Shown here in pieces: positions 1 through 5,093 of a stretch of 5,093 nt of DNA. The position numbers and the translations under genes were made by a program. Position 1 is the stretch's first letter. Each line of letters opens with the position of its first letter. Source of the stretch: an uncultured Limosilactobacillus sp. (GTDB lineage: Bacteria; Bacillota; Bacilli; Lactobacillales; Lactobacillaceae); NCBI RefSeq assembly GCF_934202235.1, contig NZ_CAKPXS010000067.1, positions 1 to 5,093 of the forward strand, read 5' to 3'. A model generated the notes under the pieces. The model was not told the DNA's origin. It saw nothing but the letters and a program-made list of their open reading frames with translations, and did not search any database.

Positions 1-978
1 TGGGGGTTAATTATCTTTTCCGCAGCCGAGTTTGTCTTTGCGGCGGCCAACCACCTCTGGTTATTTAACATTTCGCTGGCCGTCGATGGACTGTCAGCGG
101 CGATGTTTGTGCCGACTTCGATGGCCCTGGCTGCGGACATCACCACCCGGGAATACCGGGCCAAAGTGATTGGCTGGTTGTCAGCGGCCTTTTCGGGTGG
201 GCTCATGCTTGGCCCCGGAATCGGTGGGATCCTGGCTGGGATCTCCTTTAAAGCCCCGTTCTGGGTGGCCGGCTTTCTCGGTGTGATTGCGTCGGTCATT
301 GCGATCGTAGCGCTGCCAGCGGAAAAGACGATTGAAAAGGCTGAACCGGTCAAACATCCGCACAAGCAGGAAGGGGCAACCGGCTGGTCAGTCGTGAAGA
401 AAATGCTGACACCTTCGATGACCATTCTGTTTTTGATGATCCTGGTATCGGCGTTTGGCCTGGCCGGCTTTGAAAGTATTTACTCGATTTACGTCAACGA
501 AGTTCACGGTTTTTCGTTGGCGGAAATTGCCCTGGTCTTAACTGTCAACGGGGTCCTCTCGCTGCTCTTGCAGCTTTTCTTCTTTGACTGGCTGGTCGTT
601 CACTTATCAGAAGTTGTTATTACCCGCTGGTCGTTCTTCTTTGCGGTGATCGGAACGGTCATTATTATTTACGACCACACCAACTGGCATATTTTCCTGG
701 CAACCCTGCTGGTCTATGAATCGTTTGACCTCTTACGGCCTGCGATTACCACCTTGTTAACGAAACTAACCGAGGAAAACCAGGGGTTGCTTAACGGGAT
801 TAATATGTCACTGACTAGTATTGGGAACGTGATTGGTCCCTTACTGTCCGGTGCCCTACTCGACGTTAACTACCAGTACCCATTCTGGCTGGTATCGCTG
901 TTCTTGATGGTGTCATTCTTCATTACCATGGGAATGGGCCACTTGAAAAAGATCAGCGGACGCGATTATCATAACTAA
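1..978 (+). CDS. MFS drug:H+ antiporter, NorA/Bmr-like (5' end missing)
   Basis: The reading frame is open from base 1 to the TAA at 976-978, giving 325 residues. The first ATG in view (103) is residue 35 of the open frame and lies inside a membrane helix, so it is not the real start. The protein is an integral membrane transporter expected to export hydrophobic or cationic compounds in exchange for protons. Visible residues 58-76 match MFS motif C, the antiporter signature: G58, then eight residues, G67, three residues, G71-P72, two residues, G75-G76. This marks helix 5 of 12-helix DHA1-type exporters. A hydrophilic central loop (about 106-135, rich in Lys, Glu and His) separates the two halves, and about six more hydrophobic segments follow. 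The stretch FDLLRPAIT (242-250) and the general helix 7-11 pattern resemble NorA and Bmr as I recall them. Missing are helices 1-2 and part of 3, roughly 70-80 residues. The substrate cannot be deduced. The DUF72 gene follows after 34 bases with no terminator. Confidence 0.9.
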   Translation, partial: WGLIIFSAAEFVFAAANHLWLFNISLAVDGLSAAMFVPTSMALAADITTREYRAKVIGWLSAAFSGGLMLGPGIGGILAGISFKAPFWVAGFLGVIASVIAIVALPAEKTIEKAEPVKHPHKQEGATGWSVVKKMLTPSMTILFLMILVSAFGLAGFESIYSIYVNEVHGFSLAEIALVLTVNGVLSLLLQLFFFDWLVVHLSEVVITRWSFFFAVIGTVIIIYDHTNWHIFLATLLVYESFDLLRPAITTLLTKLTEENQGLLNGINMSLTSIGNVIGPLLSGALLDVNYQYPFWLVSLFLMVSFFITMGMGHLKKISGRDYHN

Positions 979-998
979 AGTGAGGGAGTAAATGCGTT

Positions 999-1008
999 AA
1001 GGAGGCGG
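999..1008 (+). promoter_or_regulatory. Strong ribosome binding site of the DUF72 gene
   Basis: AAGGAGG at 999-1005, within AAGGAGGCGG, is a near-complete Shine-Dalgarno match. It lies 7 bases before the ATG at 1013 and fixes that start. No convincing -10/-35 pair is visible in the 34-base gap, so the gene is probably read from a promoter upstream of the transporter gene. Confidence 0.85.
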
Positions 1009-1012
1009 TAAG

Positions 1013-1861
1013 ATGAAGATCTCCATGGGAACGACAACCTGGACTGAGCATCCGGCACTGATTGATGGTGCAAGCCGGCCAGTGACCCTGGCGGAATATG
1101 CCGCGTACTTTCCGGTTGTTGAGGTTGATACTTTTTTCTACGCTATTCCTAACACGGCAACAGTGGCCCAGTGGTTAGCTAACGTTCCTGCAAACTTCCA
1201 ATTTGTGGCTAAGGCTAACCGGGTGATGACTAGGCACCAGGGTTCAGGCGGTGATTTGCCACTAGCGGAAGCTTTTGCCCGTTACCGGGAGGCAGTGACC
1301 CCCTTAGTTGCCACTGGTCAGCTAAAGGCGGTCCTTTTCCAGTTTCCGCCATACTTTACGGCGATTCCGGAGAACATTGACTACCTGCAAACGGTGCGTC
1401 AGCTCATGGGTGGCTTACCAGTAGCAGTTGAATTTCGCCATGCCAGTTGGTTGGTGCCTGGCGTTGCTCAGTCGACGGCAGATTTTTGCAGGGATTTGGG
1501 GTTGACGCTGGTAGCGGCAGATGAGCCCCACCAATTGACTACCAGTGTTCCCTTTTACCTGGCCACGACTACACCTTCACTGGCGCTCCTCCGGCTCCAT
1601 GGGCGGAATAAGGCTGGCTGGAACCACCCTGGTCCCAATTGGCGGCGTGAGCGGACAAAGTATCGTTACTCCACCGAAGAGCTCAAACAATTCCAAGCTG
1701 CGATCGAGCAGCTAACGCCGGCGCCAGCTGAAGTCTGTGTTATTTTCAACAACAACTCCAACCGGGATGCGGCACCCAATGCGCTTCAACTGCAGCAAAT
1801 GATGGGGATTCATTTCACTGGTTTAAATCCCCAACCACCAAAACAATTGAGTTTGTTTTAA
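1013..1861 (+). CDS. DUF72 (YecE-like) TIM-barrel protein with C-terminal QLSLF
   Basis: This complete 282-residue protein belongs to the DUF72/YecE family (COG1801), whose biochemical role is not established. Family landmarks occur in order: an N-terminal strand with GTTTW (6-10); VEVDTFFY (36-43), equivalent to the family VE-N/D-x-(T/S)-FY motif; F-V-A-K-A near 59; LFQFPP in the first half of the barrel; VEFRH (139-143); LRLHGRN (193-199); and FNNNSNRDAAPNA (245-257), the typical Asn-rich C-terminal motif. No signal peptide or membrane segment is seen, so it should be cytoplasmic. Length is usual for the Gram-positive members. The last five residues, Q278-L279-S280-L281-F282, match the beta sliding clamp-binding pentapeptide, which hints at a DNA replication or repair link; this is inference. 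The start is set by a strong AAGGAGG site. The gene sits behind the transporter gene and ends directly at a terminator. The family call is firm; the function is unknown. Confidence 0.93.
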   Translation: MKISMGTTTWTEHPALIDGASRPVTLAEYAAYFPVVEVDTFFYAIPNTATVAQWLANVPANFQFVAKANRVMTRHQGSGGDLPLAEAFARYREAVTPLVATGQLKAVLFQFPPYFTAIPENIDYLQTVRQLMGGLPVAVEFRHASWLVPGVAQSTADFCRDLGLTLVAADEPHQLTTSVPFYLATTTPSLALLRLHGRNKAGWNHPGPNWRRERTKYRYSTEELKQFQAAIEQLTPAPAEVCVIFNNNSNRDAAPNALQLQQMMGIHFTGLNPQPPKQLSLF

Positions 1862-1866
1862 AAAGT

Positions 1867-1895
1867 AGTGCTCCTGCTAAAACGGGAGCACTTTT
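1867..1895 (+). terminator. Rho-independent terminator after the DUF72 gene
   Basis: A hairpin begins 5 bases after the DUF72 stop. Its left arm is 1867-1876 (AGTGCTCCTG) and its right arm is 1883-1892 (CGGGAGCACT). They form 10 base pairs including one G-U, around the loop CTAAAA. A short T tract (1892-1895) follows, then CC. The T tract is modest, but position and stem strength make a terminator the natural reading. It separates the transporter/DUF72 unit from the metG operon. Confidence 0.88.
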
Positions 1896-1934
1896 CCTAT
1901 CTTGGGATAAAGTTGTCAGAAAGCGGTTGCCAGC

Positions 1935-1964
1935 TTCACCTCAGTGCAGTATCTTTGCTATAAT
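1935..1964 (+). promoter_or_regulatory. Promoter of the metG-tatD-rnmV operon (sigma-A type)
   Basis: A perfect -10 hexamer TATAAT lies at 1959-1964, preceded by TGC (1956-1958), the extended -10 signature. A weak -35, TTCACC at 1935-1940, matches the consensus at 4 of 6 positions with an 18-base spacer. Transcription would start near 1970-1972, giving an untranslated leader of only about 30 A-rich bases before the metG ATG. It lies just downstream of the preceding terminator, as expected for an independent operon. The -10 call is strong; the -35 call is tentative. Confidence 0.82.
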
Positions 1965-2001
1965 GGCTACTACGATAATAAAAGAAAAAGAAGGTCCCTC
2001 C

Positions 2002-4014
2002 ATGACGAAACAAAAACCAACATTTTACATTACGACACCGATTTATTACCCATCCGGGCGTTTGCACATCGGGAATTCTTACACGACTGTGGCCTGTGAT
2101 GCCATGGCCCGCTACAAGCGTTTAATGGGCTTTGACGTCTTCTTCTTAACCGGGACTGATGAACACGGCCTGAAGATTGAACAAAAGGCGGAAAAGTTGG
2201 GGATGAAGCCGCAGGAATACGTTGACCAGATGGCTGCGGGAATTAAAAAACTGTGGAAAACGCTGGACATTACCAATGACAAGTTCATCCGGACGACTGA
2301 TGAATACCATGAAAAGGCTGTTCAAAAGATTTTTGAGCAGCTGCTCAAGCAGGGTGACATCTACAAGGGTAAGTACACTGGTTGGTACTCAGTGGACGAC
2401 GAAGAGTACTTTACTGATAGTCAGTTGGCTGAAGTTTACCGTGATGATAACGGCAAGGTGATTGGCGGGAAAGCCCCGTCAGGACACGAAGTTCAGCTGG
2501 TAGAAGAAGAATCTTACTTCTTTAAGATGAGTAAATATGCCGACTGGCTGATGAATTACTACAAGGAACATCCCGAATTTATCGAACCGCACTCACGGAT
2601 GAACGAAATGGTTAATAACTTCCTCAAGCCGGGGCTGGAGGATTTGTCCGTTTCCCGGACGTCGTTCAACTGGGGGGTCAAGGTGCCGAGCGATCCCAAG
2701 CACGTCGTTTACGTTTGGATTGACGCACTGAGCAACTATATTACTGCTCTGGGCTACGGTTCTGATAACGACCAGCTCTTTAAGAAGTTCTGGCCAGCTG
2801 ACATCCACATGGTTGGTAAAGAAATCGTTCGTTTCCACACGATTTACTGGCCAATTATCCTTCACGCACTGGGATTGCCACTGCCAAAGCACGTCATTGG
2901 CCACGGCTGGTTAACGATGAGGGATGGCAAGATGTCCAAGTCACGGGGCAACGTTATTTATCCTGAAACGTTGGTTGACCGCTACGGGTTAGATGCCACC
3001 CGCTACTACTTATTGAAGTCGATGCCGTTTGGCAACGACGGGGTCTTCAGTCCGGAAGACTTTGTCGATAAGGTTAACTTTGACCTAGCTAATGACCTTG
3101 GTAACCTGTTGAACCGGACGGTAGCCATGGTTAATAAGTACCAGGGAGGTAAGCTGGATGGTCAGCCAACGGCCACGACTAAGTTTGATGACGACCTCGC
3201 TGACACTGCTGCTCGGACAATTGATACTTTTAAGGTAGAAATGGATGCTACTCACTTCCAAGATGCCCTGGCAGCTGTCTGGGAACTGGTTGCCCGGGCA
3301 AACAAGTACATTGATGAGACCGAACCATGGGTCCTGGCTAAGGACGATAGTAAGGGTGCCGAATTAAGTGACGTGATGACCCAACTCGCGAAGTCGCTGC
3401 GGGTAATTGCTGCACTGTTGCAGCCAATGATGCCAAAGGCGCCGGCAGAAATTTGCCGTCAGCTGGGCTTGCCGGCAGAGAAGATTGAGTTAGCTAACCT
3501 CTCTTTCGCTGACTTTCCGGCCACTGCTCAGGTAGTCGCTAAGGGTCAGCCAATTTTCCCCCGGCGCGACGTTAACGAAGAAGTGAAGTTCTTGAAGAGT
3601 CAGATGACCAAGAATACTAAGCAGAAGGGACGCAAAGCAATGGAAGAGGCTAAGCAAAAGGCTGTTGACGCACAAACCACTGGCAAAAAAGCAATCCGGA
3701 TTGAGGCCTTCGATAAGGTTGAACTGAAGGTCGGGCAGATTACCGCCGCCGACCACGTTGAGGGTGCTGATAAGCTACTGAAGTTCGCCATCGACGATGG
3801 TGCTGATGGCCGGCAGATCCTCTCCGGAATTGCCCAGTGGTACCCGGACCCGTCAGTCCTGGTGGGCAAGAAGGTCGTCTTTGTTGCTAACCTGAAGCCG
3901 CGAAAGATGCGCGGCGAATTAAGCCAGGGAATGCTGCTGTCAGCAGAGCACAACGGTCAAGTCCAGTTGCTGACGCTACCCGACAGTATGGTTCCCGGTT
4001 CATCCGTTGAATAA
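2002..4014 (+). CDS. metG: Methionyl-tRNA synthetase
   Basis: This class I aminoacyl-tRNA synthetase charges tRNA-Met, both initiator and elongator, in the cytoplasm. The protein has 670 residues, normal for the long form. The Rossmann catalytic core carries the HIGH-type motif HIGN (22-25), GTDEHG (51-56) and KMSKS (310-314). The connecting domain (about 117-225) has no Cys pairs; I find only two cysteines in the whole protein (C32 and one in AEICRQ near 490), so this is the zinc-free type. The helical anticodon-binding domain shows GNLLNR (367-372) and W443 in EPWVLAKDD, the likely equivalents of the E. coli Asn391/Arg395 and Trp461 that read the CAU anticodon. A Lys/Glu-rich linker (about 530-565) leads to a C-terminal Trbp111-like OB fold (about 567-670) that binds tRNA and supports dimerisation in relatives. 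ATG 2002 is chosen because AAGG at 1991-1994 lies 7 bases upstream. The in-frame TTG 1927 and ATG 1963 lie upstream of or inside the -10 box. It is the first gene of the operon with tatD and rnmV. Confidence 0.98.
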   Translation: MTKQKPTFYITTPIYYPSGRLHIGNSYTTVACDAMARYKRLMGFDVFFLTGTDEHGLKIEQKAEKLGMKPQEYVDQMAAGIKKLWKTLDITNDKFIRTTDEYHEKAVQKIFEQLLKQGDIYKGKYTGWYSVDDEEYFTDSQLAEVYRDDNGKVIGGKAPSGHEVQLVEEESYFFKMSKYADWLMNYYKEHPEFIEPHSRMNEMVNNFLKPGLEDLSVSRTSFNWGVKVPSDPKHVVYVWIDALSNYITALGYGSDNDQLFKKFWPADIHMVGKEIVRFHTIYWPIILHALGLPLPKHVIGHGWLTMRDGKMSKSRGNVIYPETLVDRYGLDATRYYLLKSMPFGNDGVFSPEDFVDKVNFDLANDLGNLLNRTVAMVNKYQGGKLDGQPTATTKFDDDLADTAARTIDTFKVEMDATHFQDALAAVWELVARANKYIDETEPWVLAKDDSKGAELSDVMTQLAKSLRVIAALLQPMMPKAPAEICRQLGLPAEKIELANLSFADFPATAQVVAKGQPIFPRRDVNEEVKFLKSQMTKNTKQKGRKAMEEAKQKAVDAQTTGKKAIRIEAFDKVELKVGQITAADHVEGADKLLKFAIDDGADGRQILSGIAQWYPDPSVLVGKKVVFVANLKPRKMRGELSQGMLLSAEHNGQVQLLTLPDSMVPGSSVE

Positions 4015-4019
4015 GGTGA
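4013..4019 (+). promoter_or_regulatory. tatD ribosome binding site overlapping the metG stop
   Basis: AAGGTGA at 4013-4019 shares bases with the metG stop TAA (4012-4014) and lies 4 bases before GTG 4024. Ribosomes ending metG would finish on top of this site, an arrangement that suggests translational coupling. It favours the GTG start of tatD over the downstream ATG 4075, which has no visible Shine-Dalgarno sequence. Confidence 0.7.
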
Positions 4020-4023
4020 CATT

Positions 4024-4851
4024 GTGAGTAAAAAGAAAAAAGACCCAACCTTAGTTGATGCTAATATCCCGGCAATGCGGGTCTACGACTCCCACACCCA
4101 CCTCAATGATGACGCCTTTTATGACGACGTCCCAAAATGGTTGCAGAAAGCGGCTGACCTGGGGGTTGTGGAAATGAACATCGTTGGCTCAAACAAGAAG
4201 CTGAACGACCGGGCGCTGAAGCTTGCTGAACAATACCAGCAGCTGCACGCCATCGTTGGCTGGCATCCGGAAGATGCGAAAAACTATGACCAAGCAGCCG
4301 AAGATGAACTAGTGGCCAACTTGCAGAACCCGTTGGTTGTTGGTCTGGGCGAAATTGGTTTGGACTACCACTGGGATACCTCGCCCCGTGATGTTCAACG
4401 GCAGGTCTTTGCACGGCAACTAGAAATTGCTCAAGAACTGCACATTCCTGTCAGCATCCACTGCCGAGACGCCTTTGCCGATGCTTACCCGTTGCTGAAA
4501 CAAGCCCACGTTGGTGACTTTGGTGGTGTCATGCACAGCTTTAACGGTGATCCGGAGTGGCTGCACAAGTTCTTAGACCTGGGGATGGACATTTCCTATT
4601 CGGGAGTGGCAAGTTTTAAGAACGCCAAGGAAGTCCATGAATCGGTCAAGCAAACGCCGCTGGATCACCTCTTGGTGGAAACGGACGCGCCGTACCTGAC
4701 GCCCGAGCCGCACCGTGGTGAACAAAACCAGCCAGCTTATTCCCGGTTTGTTGTGATGGCGGTGGCTAAGTGGAAGGAGCTGGACCCGGTGGAAGTTGCT
4801 AAAGCCACCTATGCGAATGCTCAGCGACTGTTCCCGGTAAAGAAGTCATGA
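4024..4851 (+). CDS. tatD: TatD-family metal-dependent deoxyribonuclease (YabD-like)
   Basis: This is a cytoplasmic amidohydrolase-fold protein of the TatD family, whose members are Mg2+/Mn2+-dependent DNases (3'-exonuclease or AP-endonuclease activity in studied relatives). All expected metal ligands are present, numbered from GTG 4024: H24 and H26 in DSHTHLND, E110 in GEIGLDY, H146 in IHCRD, H171 in MHSFNG and D221 in ETDAPYLTPEPHRG. The enzyme should therefore be active. The protein has 275 residues from this GTG. From the internal ATG 4075 it would have 258, closer to the usual family length of about 255-260, and would begin MRVYDSHTHLND like typical members. The extra 17 residues start with a lysine cluster (SKKKKDP). 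The ribosome binding site supports GTG 4024, so I keep it with moderate certainty about the start. The gap to metG is 9 bases, and the stop overlaps the rnmV start, so the three genes are one operon. Its in vivo substrate in lactobacilli is not known from this sequence. Confidence 0.95.
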   Translation: MSKKKKDPTLVDANIPAMRVYDSHTHLNDDAFYDDVPKWLQKAADLGVVEMNIVGSNKKLNDRALKLAEQYQQLHAIVGWHPEDAKNYDQAAEDELVANLQNPLVVGLGEIGLDYHWDTSPRDVQRQVFARQLEIAQELHIPVSIHCRDAFADAYPLLKQAHVGDFGGVMHSFNGDPEWLHKFLDLGMDISYSGVASFKNAKEVHESVKQTPLDHLLVETDAPYLTPEPHRGEQNQPAYSRFVVMAVAKWKELDPVEVAKATYANAQRLFPVKKS

Positions 4852-5093
4852 AAAAGATTAAAGAAGTGATTGTTGTCGAGGGCAAGGACGATACCAAGCA
4901 GCTGGCAAAGGCGGTAGTGGCGGATACCTATGAGACCAACGGCTCAGCCCTTGATGAAAACGACTTATCGCGGTTGGCAGACCTGCAAAAAAAACGCGGC
5001 CTGATTATTCTGACCGACCCGGATTATAATGGTGAACGGCTTCGTAAGATCATTAGCCAACGAATTCCGGGTGTGAAGCAAGCCTTTATCACT
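4848..5093 (+). CDS. rnmV: Ribonuclease M5, 5S rRNA maturation (3' end missing)
   Basis: RNase M5 makes the final double-strand cuts that release mature 5S rRNA from its precursor, acting on precursor bound by ribosomal protein uL18 in Bacillus. Only the first 82 residues are in the window, out of roughly 185-190 in the family. They cover the Toprim catalytic domain: E11 in VVEGKDDT (9-16), the family-typical D-T-Y-E-T-N-G-S-A (26-34), and D57-P-D59 in ILTDPDYNGERLR (54-66). E11, D57 and D59 are the expected Mg2+ ligands. The ATG (4848-4850) overlaps the tatD TGA (4849-4851) as ATGA. Only a weak purine-rich site (AAGAAG, 4840-4845) precedes it, at very short spacing, so translation probably depends on ribosomes arriving from tatD. 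An A8 run lies at codons 47-49. The order metG-tatD-rnmV is the conserved one in Bacillota. The frame stays open to the window edge. Confidence 0.96.
   Translation, partial: MKKIKEVIVVEGKDDTKQLAKAVVADTYETNGSALDENDLSRLADLQKKRGLIILTDPDYNGERLRKIISQRIPGVKQAFIT

Noticed and set aside
1927..1932. TTGCCA as the -35 box of the metG promoter
   Set aside because: It is a better hexamer match than TTCACC, but the spacer to TATAAT would be 26 bases, outside the usable range.
1927..2001. Longer metG start at TTG 1927 or ATG 1963, adding 25 or 13 residues
   Set aside because: TTG 1927 lies upstream of the -10 box and ATG 1963 overlaps it, so neither would be in the transcript from this promoter. ATG 2002 has a nearby AAGG site and gives the family-typical N-terminus.
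1896..2001. T-box leader or SAM riboswitch upstream of metG
   Set aside because: No T-box consensus or multi-stem riboswitch is seen, and the only hairpin nearby is the preceding terminator. The leader from the promoter is too short.
2222..2461. 79-codon open frame on the + strand inside metG
   Set aside because: It lies in another frame wholly within the strongly conserved metG catalytic region, and its composition (Arg/Ser/Thr rich) resembles no family I know. It is a shadow frame.
3490..3953. Two overlapping minus-strand open frames opposite the metG 3' part
   Set aside because: Both are antisense to the conserved MetRS C-terminal domain and overlap each other. Neither has a recognisable domain; they reflect codon bias in metG.
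3967..3992. Possible internal promoter (TTGCTG, then TATGGT) ahead of tatD
   Set aside because: The spacer is only 14 bases and the -10 is poor. The overlap of the tatD site with the metG stop already explains expression.
4103..4414. 103-codon minus-strand open frame opposite tatD; similar frames at 181-363 and 2593-2904
   Set aside because: All are antisense to well-recognised genes, with no family resemblance and unnatural composition.

Overview
This window looks like an ordinary chromosomal housekeeping stretch from a lactic acid bacterium (Bacillota, Lactobacillaceae). The protein families and the conserved order metG-tatD-rnmV are those of low-GC Gram-positives. The base composition appears close to 50% GC by eye, and Shine-Dalgarno sites are strong. 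Together these suggest a relatively GC-rich heterofermentative lactobacillus, such as a Limosilactobacillus-type genome. That is an inference; the species cannot be fixed from the window alone.

Region 1 (1-1895) holds the 3' two thirds of a NorA/Bmr-like drug:H+ antiporter of the major facilitator superfamily. After a 34-base gap comes a complete DUF72 (YecE-type) protein gene with a strong ribosome binding site. I see no terminator between the two genes, so they are probably cotranscribed. A rho-independent terminator immediately after the DUF72 stop closes the unit. The DUF72 protein ends in exactly Q-L-S-L-F, which matches the bacterial beta sliding clamp-binding consensus. This is the most interesting signal in the window.

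Region 2 (about 1935-5093, running off the right edge) is the metG-tatD-rnmV operon. A clear extended -10 promoter sits only 37 bases upstream of the metG ATG, so there is no room for a T-box or riboswitch leader. metG encodes a 670-residue methionyl-tRNA synthetase with a C-terminal tRNA-binding OB fold and no zinc knuckle. tatD follows 9 bases later; its ribosome binding site overlaps the metG stop codon. The ribonuclease M5 gene rnmV starts inside the tatD stop (ATGA overlap) and is cut by the window end after 82 codons. The three products serve translation and nucleic-acid processing: tRNA charging, a metal-dependent nuclease, and 5S rRNA maturation. In related genomes the 16S rRNA dimethyltransferase gene rsmA/ksgA commonly follows, so it may lie just beyond the window.

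I found no RNA genes, CRISPR array, insertion sequence, prophage piece or wholly unknown gene, and no convincing new biological system. The findings are small but specific points about the C-terminal motif, start-site choice, leader architecture and a homopolymer run.
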